From Kocuria sp. (GTDB lineage Bacteria; Actinomycetota; Actinomycetes; Actinomycetales; Micrococcaceae): a stretch of DNA of 64,000 nt. Of the stretch, positions 51,353-60,482 are shown piece by piece (the first letter of the stretch is position 1; each line of letters starts with the position of its first letter). The stretch is taken from contig JAUNHG010000001.1 in NCBI GenBank assembly GCA_030524035.1, positions 62,001 to 126,000 of the forward strand, given 5' to 3'. The position numbers and the translations under genes are program-made. The notes below the pieces were generated by a model that was not told the DNA's origin, ran no database searches, and worked only from the letters and a program-made list of their open reading frames with translations.

Positions 51353-52993
51353 ATGGCAACGGTGAACTATGCGGCACTGGCAGGCGACATCCTGGTGAAG
51401 GTCGGCGGTACCGAAAACATCGAAAGCGTCACACACTGCATTACCCGGCTGCGGCTGTTCGTCAAAGACACCACCAAGGTGGACGCCACGGCAATTGAGC
51501 AGCTGGACGGGGTGATCACCACCATCAGCACGGGCGGTCAGTTCCAAGTGGTGATCGGTGAGAACGTCACCACCGTGTACGACGCATTCGTCACACTCCT
51601 GCCAGACCACGCCATTGTGGGGGAAGTCCAGGCGCAAGCGCAGGGGCAAAAACCCAGCCTGCTCAACCGGTTTATCGAACTGGTTTCTGCCATCTTCCTG
51701 CCCGTGGTCTGGACCCTAGCCGGAGCGGGGTTGTTCAAAGCGTTTGTGGCGTTAGCGGTCACCCTGAAGCTTCTTGATCCCGAATCCCAAACCTTCATCA
51801 TTTTGGATGCCGCCGCAGACTCCGTTGCCGTCAAAAACTTCACCAAACCCCTGGTGTCCCTGTTTGTCATGGTGCCTTTGGTGCTCATTGTGATCGGCCC
51901 AATATCCACCTACGCATCCCAAGGACTCACCACCGGTATCACGGCTCTGTTTAACCTCGCCCCATGGGCAGGTGGCGCGCTTATGGGTGGCCTGTGGCAA
52001 ATCTTGGTGATCTTTGGGCTGCACTGGGGGTTGGCCCCCATTTTTATTAATGATTTGACCACCGTGGGCTACAGCCTTCTGGCGGGTCCCACCATCGCTG
52101 CGGTACTGGCACAGGGGGCAGCAACACTGGCGGTTTTCCTGCGTAGCCACAATGCCAAACGTCGTCAGGTGGCGGGTCCAGCGGCGTTTTCGGGAATCAT
52201 GGCGGGTGTCACAGAACCCGCCATCTATGGCGTCAACCTACCGCTGAAACGTCCCCTGTATTTTGGCGTGGTTGGTGGTGCAATCGGTGGTGCTGTGATT
52301 GGCGCCGGAGGGGGTGCGGCCAACACGTTTGTGGTGCCGTCAGCATTGGCGCTCCCTGCATACCTATACGTGGGTGACTTTGCCCTGACGGTGATCGGAT
52401 GCCTGCTGGGCATGATAGTCGCGTTCCTGCTGACTTTCTTTTGGGTGGACCGCGAAGCTGCGGACGGCGTTGCCACATCCACAGCTCAGACCACGGCATC
52501 AGTGCCACCGGAACAGGCGGCTTCGGCTGCGCAGGGCACGGTGGTTGAGGTTATTGCCCCGGTGCCTGGAGAAGCGGTGATGTTGGAGTCCGTGCCAGAC
52601 AAGGTATTTGCTTCCGGGGCTTTGGGTCAGGGCGTGGGCATTATGCCGGATCAGGGTGTGGTGCGTGCCCCGATATCTGGCACAGTGATTTCCGTTGCGG
52701 CGTCTGGACACGCTTTTGGGCTGAAGTCTGATGCCGGTGTGGAGTTGTTGGTGCATGTGGGCATAGACACCGTGGAGCTCAAGGGTCAGCATTTTGTGGT
52801 GGCCGCCCGTAAAGGCCAGACGATTCAAGCGGGAGAAGAACTAGTCACTGTAGACCTAGCTGCCCTTAAGGTAGCTGGGTATGACACCACCACCATGGTG
52901 ACGGTGACGAACACCAGTGCGGTCCAGAAAGTCACCCCGGTAGCCCCTGGTCCGGTGGCAGCGCAGTCATCCGTCATTGTTGTGGTGGTGTGA
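51353..52993 (+). CDS. Second beta-glucoside PTS EIIBCA with a large in-frame deletion in EIIC
   Basis: A 546-residue paralogue of the first bglF product. EIIB Cys29 (VTHCITRLRLFV) and EIIA His468 (LVHVGIDTVELKG) are intact. In EIIC the sequence goes from ESQTFIILDAAADS directly to VAVKNFTKPLVSLFVMV. Compared with the 44861-46690 product, about 84 residues are missing there, including several membrane helices. A longer linker precedes EIIA. Transport is therefore doubtful; it could still pass phosphate or regulate. No kinase or hydrolase gene accompanies it. Confidence 0.85.
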   Translation: MATVNYAALAGDILVKVGGTENIESVTHCITRLRLFVKDTTKVDATAIEQLDGVITTISTGGQFQVVIGENVTTVYDAFVTLLPDHAIVGEVQAQAQGQKPSLLNRFIELVSAIFLPVVWTLAGAGLFKAFVALAVTLKLLDPESQTFIILDAAADSVAVKNFTKPLVSLFVMVPLVLIVIGPISTYASQGLTTGITALFNLAPWAGGALMGGLWQILVIFGLHWGLAPIFINDLTTVGYSLLAGPTIAAVLAQGAATLAVFLRSHNAKRRQVAGPAAFSGIMAGVTEPAIYGVNLPLKRPLYFGVVGGAIGGAVIGAGGGAANTFVVPSALALPAYLYVGDFALTVIGCLLGMIVAFLLTFFWVDREAADGVATSTAQTTASVPPEQAASAAQGTVVEVIAPVPGEAVMLESVPDKVFASGALGQGVGIMPDQGVVRAPISGTVISVAASGHAFGLKSDAGVELLVHVGIDTVELKGQHFVVAARKGQTIQAGEELVTVDLAALKVAGYDTTTMVTVTNTSAVQKVTPVAPGPVAAQSSVIVVVV

Positions 52994-53087
52994 GCGCGCA
53001 ATAACCCACCGGGGAGTTTCCCGTGTGGCGGGTAACAACTAGCATTACCCCGCGTCAGAAAACAGTCAAGGGAAGGTTGTTGAATTC

Positions 53088-53909
53088 GTGACCCAGTACC
53101 GTCTGGTGGCTTTTGATATCGACGGCACGCTGCTGGATTCCACCAGGAATCTTCAACCCGGTACCCGTCGTGCGTTTGATGCCATGCACGCTGCTGGCAC
53201 CCGGATCATGTTGGCCTCCGGGCGCCCTGTTCCGGGGCTGGCCATGTTGGCGCGCACATTGGGCCTTGGCGGCAACCTTGTGTTTGCCGGGATGAACGGG
53301 TCCGTGGTGGTGGACCAAGCCACCGGGCAGGAAATTGCCCGGCACCCTTTACCCCAGGATGTTGCGGTGGGGCTGATTCAAGCAGCACACGCCCACAACA
53401 TCACAGTCATGCTGCCGCACGGGGATGCCCTCATCGTGCAAGACGATTCCAACCCCCGGGTGGCCTACGAAGCCAGTGGCAACGACCTCACGGTACAAGT
53501 GGTGCCGGACCTCACCCGGATTGCGGAGGCTCCCACCAAAGTCCTGTTCTGCGCCGACCGCGACGTCCTAGAGCTACTGCATGCCGACCTGGTACGTGAT
53601 TTTCAGGGCGTCATTGAATTGGCCTACTCCTCCCCGATTTACTTGGAAGCCACGGCTCGGGGCATCGACAAAGGCTCCGCGATCACGGACTTTTGCCAAG
53701 CAGAAGGCATTGGGTTGGATCAGGTGATCGCTTTCGGGGATAACGGCAATGACATCGGCATGCTGCGCACCGCAGGGCTAGGAGTGGCCATGGGCAACGG
53801 TATCCCGGAAGCCCAAGAAGCCGCCGACATAGTCACCACCTCCAACAACGACGAAGGTATTGCGCGAGTACTGGCGCAATACTTCGACTTCGAGCTGCCC
53901 GTTGACTAA
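53088..53909 (+). CDS. Cof-type HAD superfamily phosphatase
   Basis: A 273-residue HAD-IIB hydrolase. Motif I is VAFDIDGTLLDS, motif II MLASGRPVPG and motif IV GDNGNDIGML, with the lysine of motif III in ARGIDKGSAI. These enzymes dephosphorylate sugar phosphates or nucleotides such as flavin and pyridoxal phosphates. GTG start with a distant GGAAGG. Next to the PTS gene it may act on phospho-sugars. Confidence 0.9.
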   Translation: MTQYRLVAFDIDGTLLDSTRNLQPGTRRAFDAMHAAGTRIMLASGRPVPGLAMLARTLGLGGNLVFAGMNGSVVVDQATGQEIARHPLPQDVAVGLIQAAHAHNITVMLPHGDALIVQDDSNPRVAYEASGNDLTVQVVPDLTRIAEAPTKVLFCADRDVLELLHADLVRDFQGVIELAYSSPIYLEATARGIDKGSAITDFCQAEGIGLDQVIAFGDNGNDIGMLRTAGLGVAMGNGIPEAQEAADIVTTSNNDEGIARVLAQYFDFELPVD

Positions 53910-53987
53910 AACCCAGGACTAGCGATTCGTAAAGCTATCAAGGAGGGCAAAGCCACTCCTGACGACTGCGACAGTTCGCTGGTGGGC

Positions 53988-56012
53988 TTACAACGTCGCG
54001 GCTAAGTGGGTGCCTTGACTGATTGCGCGTTTGGCATCCAGTTCAGCGGCAACATCTGCGCCGCCGATCACATGCACATTCACCCCCAACGAACGCAGGG
54101 GGTCGGCGAGTTCATTACGTGATACTTGGCCCGCACACACCACCACCGAATCCACGGGCAACACAAGAGCCTGATGTCCACTATCCACGGTCAGGTGGAC
54201 ACCGGAATCGTCAATTCGTTGGTACGTCGCCCCTGGGATGAACCGAACACCCTTGTGCTTAAGGGAAGCTCTATGCACCCAGCCGGTGGTCAACCCCAAA
54301 TCCCTGCCAATGGCAGTAGCTTTCCGCTGAATCAGAAACACTTCCCGTGTTGGTGGCGCATGAACAGCTTTCCCCAGCCCACCGGGGGTGTCTCCATTAG
54401 TCACACCCCACTCGGCACGCCATGCGCTCAGGTTGAGAGTGGGGGAGGAGGCGTGTGTTAAAAATTCGCTCACATCCACCCCAATCCCACCGGCGCCGAT
54501 CACTGCCACCCGTTGGCCAGGGCTGCGCGCACCGGTGAGCAGCTCCGGATACGTGATCACGGACGGATGATCCAGCCCCGGAATATCCGGAACACGAGGG
54601 GCAACTCCGGTGGCCAGGACGACGTCATCAAACCCCCCGCTGGCCAGCGTAGAGGCATCAACCAGTGTGGACCGGTGCACCGCCACCCCATGCAATTCCA
54701 GCTGGCGGGCGAAATAGCGGATGGTTTCCGCAAATTCCTCCTTACCCGGAATGCGCTGCGCCAGAGCGAACTGGCCCCCCAGATGATCCTGGGCCTCAAA
54801 AACCTCCACCCGGTGGCCGCGCTGCGCCAACACCACAGCACAGGACATCCCAGCAGGGCCAGCCCCCACCACAGCTATCCGCTTAACGCGCTGGGTGGGT
54901 CCCAAGTGCAGGCGGGTTTCCTTTCCAGCTCGGGGATTGACTAAACAACTAACACGCTGGTGCGCGAAAATATGGTCCAAGCAAGCCTGATTGCACGCAA
55001 TGCACGTGTTGATGAGCTCCGGCTGACCGGCGGCTGCCTTAAGTACCCACTCGGGATCAGCCAGGAAAGGGCGGGCCATAGAAATCAGGTCGGCCTGCCC
55101 AGCGGCCACAATTTCCTCAGCCGTTTCTGGTGTGTTGATGCGATTAGAAGCCGCCACGGGAACCGTCACAACTTTCTTTAAATCAGCTGTGACGTCAGTA
55201 AATGCCGCTCGTGGCACAGACGTAACGATGGTGGGTACACGGGCTTCATGCCACCCGATGCCCGTGTTAAAAGCATCCACACCGACTGCTTCAAGCTCTT
55301 GCGCTAACGCCACGATCTCAGACCAAGATTGGCCGTCGTCCACCAGGTCCTGCAACGAAATCCGGTACATCACCAGAAAATCAGCGGATACCGCCTGCTT
55401 GATGGCGTGGGTAACGGCCACCGGGAAACACCGCCGACGTTGGGCGTCTCCACCCCACTGATCGGTCCGCTGATTGGTGCGTTCTGCTAAGAACTGGTTC
55501 AGCAAGTAGCCTTCGGACCCCATGATCTCCACACCGTCATACCCGGCCTCCTCTGCCAGGTTCGCCGCATGTGCAAAGGCCTCAATGGTTGCCTGCACCT
55601 GTTCAGAGGTCATGCCCGCCGCAGGGTACTTGTTAATCGGCGCATGCGAGGCGGAAGGTGCCACAGCGTCCGCATGCGCTGCGTACCGCCCAGCGTGCAG
55701 CAGCTGCAATACAATCTTGCCGCCCGCCTGATGTACGGAATCTGTGATCATGCGGTGGGCGGAAGCCTGTGTTGCCGTGGTGAACTGGGCCGCACCGGGG
55801 TACAGAATCCCTGCCTGGTCCGGGCTGAATCCCCCAGTGATAACCAGTCCGGCCCCACCGCGAACCCGCTCCGTGAAGTACGCACTTAATTCCGGAAAGT
55901 GATCCGGGTGATCTTCCAAACCGGTGTGCATGGAGCTCATGATTATCCGGTGAGGCAGGGTTAAAGGGCCCACCCGCACGGGGCTGAAAACGTGAGGATA
56001 CGGAGTTGTCAT
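53988..56012 (-). CDS. fadH: 2,4-dienoyl-CoA reductase (NADPH), FadH-like
   Basis: A 674-residue iron-sulfur flavoprotein. An N-terminal OYE-type TIM barrel (SPVRVGPLTLPHRIIMSSMH), the 4Fe-4S cysteines in CIACNQACLDHIF and VSCLVNP, then FAD- and NADPH-binding Rossmann domains (IAVVGAGPAGMSCAVVLAQR and VAVIGAGGIGVDV). It removes double bonds from unsaturated fatty acyl-CoAs during beta-oxidation. The start overlaps the stop of the esterase gene as ATGA. Confidence 0.93.
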   Translation of the reverse strand: MTTPYPHVFSPVRVGPLTLPHRIIMSSMHTGLEDHPDHFPELSAYFTERVRGGAGLVITGGFSPDQAGILYPGAAQFTTATQASAHRMITDSVHQAGGKIVLQLLHAGRYAAHADAVAPSASHAPINKYPAAGMTSEQVQATIEAFAHAANLAEEAGYDGVEIMGSEGYLLNQFLAERTNQRTDQWGGDAQRRRCFPVAVTHAIKQAVSADFLVMYRISLQDLVDDGQSWSEIVALAQELEAVGVDAFNTGIGWHEARVPTIVTSVPRAAFTDVTADLKKVVTVPVAASNRINTPETAEEIVAAGQADLISMARPFLADPEWVLKAAAGQPELINTCIACNQACLDHIFAHQRVSCLVNPRAGKETRLHLGPTQRVKRIAVVGAGPAGMSCAVVLAQRGHRVEVFEAQDHLGGQFALAQRIPGKEEFAETIRYFARQLELHGVAVHRSTLVDASTLASGGFDDVVLATGVAPRVPDIPGLDHPSVITYPELLTGARSPGQRVAVIGAGGIGVDVSEFLTHASSPTLNLSAWRAEWGVTNGDTPGGLGKAVHAPPTREVFLIQRKATAIGRDLGLTTGWVHRASLKHKGVRFIPGATYQRIDDSGVHLTVDSGHQALVLPVDSVVVCAGQVSRNELADPLRSLGVNVHVIGGADVAAELDAKRAISQGTHLAATL

Positions 56013-57052
56013 GTCCCGAATAGCCCACGGCGAAGGGCATTAATCTTCCATTGGGAGAATTCCTGCATGCTTTGCGATCGGCGGTTGAGGTGTTCGGCAC
56101 CGTGGTACATGCCCGGCACCACTTGTAGTTCGCACCGAACCCCTGCGTTCTGGAGACGACGGGCGTATTCCACGTCCTCGTCATAAAACAGATCAAGGTC
56201 CCCCACCCCGATCCAGGCCGGTGCCAGGCCCGCAAGATTCTCCCGACGGGCCGGTGCCGCGTACTGAGGGGCGTCGCCCATATGCGGTGTGCGTCCCAGA
56301 TAAGAGCGCCACCCGAAAGCGTTCGAATTTCTGGTCCATACCAGTGAGCCACGGTGAGGGGCAGTGGGGCGGAGGATCGTGCGGTCGTCAATCATGGGGT
56401 AGACCAGCAGTTGGAACACCACTGGCACGTCGTGATCATAAGCCTTCTGGGCAAGTGCAGCAGCTAGCCCACCGCCCGCCGATTCTCCGGCGACAGCAAT
56501 TCGATCAGGATCGATTCCTACGTCCGCCCCTAACTCACGCATCCACGTCAAGGTATGGAAACAATCATTGAGCCCGGCGGGATAAGGGTGCTCAGGAGCA
56601 AGGCGGTAGCTGACATTAACCACCCGAACACCGAGTTCACGGGCAACACGCAAGCACATTTTGTGATCTTGTTCGGCCGTGCCCATGATAAAACCGCCAC
56701 CATGTATCCATAGAACAGCGGGAGTGACAGCCTCAGCGCCACGTGGCTCATAGACCAGAACGGGTACCGCTGGTTGTTCTCCAACAGCTGGAATTTCTTC
56801 CCGCCGCCACATTACATCTGGGCTGGCCGTTCGTGTCAGTGAGGAAAAACCATCCCTGCCCCAACGCATGAGACCGAGCATGTTTTCGAGTCGAATGCTG
56901 CCTAATGCCAGAGCCATAGGGGAGCGCAGATCGGGGGCAACGTTGCCCATGCTTGGTGATCTCCGGACCACCAAAGTTGCAATGCCCGCAGCGGCAACGG
57001 CGGTGAGAAGCGTCAGAGCGGTGGTTCGTGACAGGCAACGGACGAAAGACAT
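56009..57052 (-). CDS. Alpha/beta hydrolase, HSL-family esterase
   Basis: A 347-residue protein from ATG 57052. An N-terminal hydrophobic stretch (RTTALTLLTAVAAAGIATLV) suggests membrane anchoring or export. The oxyanion motif HGGGFIMG and the nucleophile elbow AGESAGGGLA define the hormone-sensitive-lipase family; the Asp is probably in GDLDLFYDED and the His in GMYHGAEH. It hydrolyses short- to medium-chain esters. It is coupled to fadH and follows the nucleoside transporter by 40 bp. Confidence 0.88.
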   Translation of the reverse strand: MSFVRCLSRTTALTLLTAVAAAGIATLVVRRSPSMGNVAPDLRSPMALALGSIRLENMLGLMRWGRDGFSSLTRTASPDVMWRREEIPAVGEQPAVPVLVYEPRGAEAVTPAVLWIHGGGFIMGTAEQDHKMCLRVARELGVRVVNVSYRLAPEHPYPAGLNDCFHTLTWMRELGADVGIDPDRIAVAGESAGGGLAAALAQKAYDHDVPVVFQLLVYPMIDDRTILRPTAPHRGSLVWTRNSNAFGWRSYLGRTPHMGDAPQYAAPARRENLAGLAPAWIGVGDLDLFYDEDVEYARRLQNAGVRCELQVVPGMYHGAEHLNRRSQSMQEFSQWKINALRRGLFGT

Positions 57053-57092
57053 ATCACTCCAAACCGGAACAAACGGTGTTGTGCAACGCGGG

Positions 57093-58478
57093 TTAGCTAA
57101 TGAGCATGCCCGCAATCGCTGCGCTCATCAGATTAGCCAAGGTGCCGGAGAGCACCGCTAAAAGTCCTAGCCGTGCAATACGTTTACGTTGGGTAGGAGC
57201 CAGACCTCCTAAACCACCGAGCTGAATAGCCAAGGTGGCAAAGTTCGCAAAGCCGGTGAGGGCAAAAGTCACAATGGCCTGAGTTTTGGCGGAATAGTTC
57301 TCTACTTCCGGTCCGAATGCGCTGAAGGCTACAAACTCGTTGAGCACCAGTTTTTGCCCCAGGTAACTGCCCGCGTCCACAGCCTCATTCCAGGGCACAC
57401 CAATCAGGAACATGATCGGAGCAAAAACCCACCCCAGAATCTCCTCCAGTGTCAAAGCCTCCAGACCGAACAGGCCCCCCGCTGCCCCCAGGAGGGTATT
57501 GATCAGGGCTATCAGGGCGATGAAAGCTAACAACATGGCCCCCACATTGAGGGCGAGTCCCAGGCCTTCAGTGGCCCCACGTGCGGCGGCATCAATGACA
57601 TTGACGGGTTCGTCATCGGTATCCGCAGCAACGGCAGGGGCGGTATCTGCCGGTGTTTCTTGCTGGGTTTCCTGGCGGTGCTTCAATTCATGTGCTGATT
57701 CGTGGACGGCACCACGGTTGCCGCCACGCCGCAAAGCTCCCATCAATCCGCCGCGTGTTGGGGGCTGGGTGTGAGCGGTGCTGCCATCCCCTTGCCACTC
57801 CGGGCTTTCCAACGCACCAGCGGGCACGATGATCTTGGCGATGAACAACGCCCCAGGAGCCGCCATAAAACTAGCGGCAATCAGGTACTCCAGCTGTGCC
57901 CCCAACAGCGAATATCCCACCATCACGGACCCGGCCACGGTGGCCATACCACCTACCATCACCGCGAATAGCTCTGAGGTTTTGAGGTGTGGAAGATGCC
58001 GTTTGATCAACAAAGGAGCTTCCGACTGACCCAAAAAGATATTCGCCGCGGTATTCATGGATTCTGGGACGGTGGTGCCGAACACCTTGGCCATGGCTCC
58101 GCCGATAATTTTGACCACCCACTGCAGAATGCCGAGGTAGTACAGCACCGCTGTCAGCGAGGCGAAGTACACGATCACCGGCAGCACTTGGAAAGCAAAT
58201 ACGCCACCTTCCTCCGGCAGAATCGGGCCAAAAAGGAAGTTAATGCCGGCGTTGGCAGACTGAATGACGGTCTGCACACCTGCGGTGAGGGCTTCTAGTG
58301 CTGCCCGGCCAGCGGGGACATAGAGCACCAAGACCCCGAGCAAGATTTGTGCCAGCAACGCAAGGCTGACCGTGCGCAGGTTGATTTTGCGCCGGTCTAC
58401 CGAAAAAAGAACGGCAATGGCGATGATAAAAACCATGCCACCTAAACCCCATAACATGCTCACGTTGTTATCCACCAT
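57093..58478 (-). CDS. nupC: Concentrative nucleoside transporter (NupC/CNT)
   Basis: A 461-residue membrane protein. [33 protein letters not shown] and [20 protein letters not shown] are CNT signatures (the G-Q-x-E-x-P nucleoside-binding motif). An extra hydrophilic loop of about 70 residues, rich in His, Arg and acidic residues, interrupts the middle. It imports nucleosides with H+ or Na+. It may take up nucleosides released by the surface 5'-nucleotidase. Confidence 0.9.
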   Translation of the reverse strand: MVDNNVSMLWGLGGMVFIIAIAVLFSVDRRKINLRTVSLALLAQILLGVLVLYVPAGRAALEALTAGVQTVIQSANAGINFLFGPILPEEGGVFAFQVLPVIVYFASLTAVLYYLGILQWVVKIIGGAMAKVFGTTVPESMNTAANIFLGQSEAPLLIKRHLPHLKTSELFAVMVGGMATVAGSVMVGYSLLGAQLEYLIAASFMAAPGALFIAKIIVPAGALESPEWQGDGSTAHTQPPTRGGLMGALRRGGNRGAVHESAHELKHRQETQQETPADTAPAVAADTDDEPVNVIDAAARGATEGLGLALNVGAMLLAFIALIALINTLLGAAGGLFGLEALTLEEILGWVFAPIMFLIGVPWNEAVDAGSYLGQKLVLNEFVAFSAFGPEVENYSAKTQAIVTFALTGFANFATLAIQLGGLGGLAPTQRKRIARLGLLAVLSGTLANLMSAAIAGMLIS

Positions 58479-58602
58479 TCACTGTCGTTGTCCAGATCAA
58501 CTGTGTTACGTACGTTACCCACAATGTGCCCCGGAACTCTGCATGATGCAGGGCGCCGAGGCACATTTGATTCAGCGGCACGTGACAGAGCCGCCGACTT
58601 GC

Positions 58603-60237
58603 TCAGAACGCCATGCCGAAAGCCCACGGCCCCAGCAGCACAGTGAAAATAGTGATGAGCACCACTCCCATGACGTTGAGAATCACACCGCCACGCACCA
58701 TTTCGGAGATCTTCACGTGCCCTGACGCAAAGGCAATGGCGTTGGGCGGTGTGCCCACCGGGAGCATGAAGGCGCAGGTGGCGGCCAAAGCAGCGGGGAT
58801 GAGTAGTGTGATGGGATCGATGTTCAACCCAATGGCCACACCGCCCAAGATAGGAATGAAAGCCGCAGCGGTTGCCGTATTGGAGGTGATTTCCGTGAGC
58901 ATCAGAACGATAAAAACCACCACAGCCAATAGCAGGATTAAGGGCAAGGTACCCAACCCGGTGACCTGGTTGCCAAACCAATCGTCCAGTCCTGTTGAGG
59001 CAACGGCGGCCGACAGTGACAGGCCCCCACCAAAGAGCAACAGCACGCCCCATGGAAGGCCACTCTCGGCATCCTTCCACTTCAGGGTCATATTGCCGTG
59101 TTTATCGCCGGGGATGAGGAATAGCAACACACCTGCGGTGATCGCGATGACGGTGTCGTCAAAACGCTCTAGGAAAGCCCAGCTGGGGTTGTCCTTGATA
59201 CCTGGGACACTGCTCAGGACGCCAGGCACGATCCAGAAGAATGCGGCGGCGGCGAACACACCCAAAACCACTTTTTCTCCTTGGGACATTCTCCCTAAAT
59301 CGTCGATTTCCTTTTGAATCAGTTGTTTGCCGCCGGGGATTTCCTTGAGGTCGAACCGGAAGATCACAAACACGATGAGCAGCCAGGAGATAGCGATGAA
59401 CACCACGACGATGGGGACGCCCAAGATCATCCATTGGGCAAAACCCACGGTCTGGTCTAATTCTTTGCTGATGTAGCCAGCCACGATGGCGTTGGGTGGA
59501 CTGCCCAACAGGGTGCCCAAACCACCGATGGTTGCCGCCCAGGCAATGGAAAGCACCAGGCCCACACCAAATTTACGGATGTTGGGGTCATCGATCACAT
59601 CACTGAGGTGTTGGGTCGCGTTGAGGTCCGTGGTGATGGAGGAGGTATCCACGGACGTGTGCTCGTTTCTCTGACTGTTTTCCACCACCAGGGTGAGCAC
59701 GCTCAGGCCGATAGGCAGCATCATCAATGTGGTTGCGGTGTTGGAGACCCACATGGATAAGAAGGCGGTGGCAATCATCATGCCCAGGATGATTTGCCGG
59801 GGCTGGGTGCCGACTGCTCGCAGGGTCAACAAAGCTATGCGCCGGTGCAGGTTCCATTTCTGCATAGCAATTGCGATCAGAAAACCACCCAAAAACAGGA
59901 ACACAATGGTGTTGGCGTATGGGGCGGTGGCGTCCGCCGGTTCAATGCCGGTGAGGGATGGCAGCAGCACAATCGGTAATAGGGAAGTCACGGGAAGGGG
60001 CATGGCTTCCGTCATCCACCACACCGCCATCAGGGAGCCGATGGCGGCGACCATGCGGGCATCAGCAGAAAGATCGCCACCCCACCATGGGGCCCAGACG
60101 ATGAAAAACACCACCACACCTAACAGGCGGAAAATCCAGAGTTTGGCATTATTGCTGGCGGCGGAACTTCCTGAGCCATCGGTGACGGCAGCTTGATGGC
60201 TTGCCGTCGGGGGGGAAGAACTATGGGTTGATGACAT
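58603..60237 (-). CDS. DASS-family (SLC13) anion:Na+ symporter
   Basis: A 544-residue transporter with about 12 helices. The two SNT-type loops are readable: VSNTATTLMMLPIG and TEITSNTATAAAFIPILGGV. The ending VGTPPNAIAFASGHVKISEM is the family signature. These proteins import di- and tricarboxylates or sulfate with Na+. ATG 60237 is placed 8 nt after GAGG. An N-terminal Ser-rich stretch of about 30 residues precedes the first helix. Confidence 0.9.
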   Translation of the reverse strand: MSSTHSSSPPTASHQAAVTDGSGSSAASNNAKLWIFRLLGVVVFFIVWAPWWGGDLSADARMVAAIGSLMAVWWMTEAMPLPVTSLLPIVLLPSLTGIEPADATAPYANTIVFLFLGGFLIAIAMQKWNLHRRIALLTLRAVGTQPRQIILGMMIATAFLSMWVSNTATTLMMLPIGLSVLTLVVENSQRNEHTSVDTSSITTDLNATQHLSDVIDDPNIRKFGVGLVLSIAWAATIGGLGTLLGSPPNAIVAGYISKELDQTVGFAQWMILGVPIVVVFIAISWLLIVFVIFRFDLKEIPGGKQLIQKEIDDLGRMSQGEKVVLGVFAAAAFFWIVPGVLSSVPGIKDNPSWAFLERFDDTVIAITAGVLLFLIPGDKHGNMTLKWKDAESGLPWGVLLLFGGGLSLSAAVASTGLDDWFGNQVTGLGTLPLILLLAVVVFIVLMLTEITSNTATAAAFIPILGGVAIGLNIDPITLLIPAALAATCAFMLPVGTPPNAIAFASGHVKISEMVRGGVILNVMGVVLITIFTVLLGPWAFGMAF

Positions 60238-60482
60238 GTGGTGCACCTCACTGATCGGAATAGTGACAGAAATCTACAGTCAACTGTCCTAGTGGACAAC
60301 GTGACTGGCCTGTGGGAGCGTCGATGGCTCACGGACCGAACTCCGGGGGTATTTCGTGTCGACGTTTGTAGGTGTACGGCTTTGTGACTTTTCTGACAAT
60401 GCCATACCGTTGCTGCATGTCTTTGGGACACAAACGTATGTGTTTGTGTCCTTTACCCCACGCAGTTTCACAAGGAGAACCC
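60238..60482. promoter_or_regulatory. Divergent promoter region of DASS transporter and fadD
   Basis: About 245 bp between divergent genes. It contains imperfect dyads around 60280-60310 and a GTTTGTGT repeat around 60425-60450. No specific operator is assigned. AAGGAG at 60472-60477 decides the fadD TTG start. Confidence 0.35.

Noticed and set aside
55633-56391. 252-codon minus-strand frame
   Set aside because: It is an out-of-frame shadow across the fadH-esterase junction, both of which are supported by motifs.
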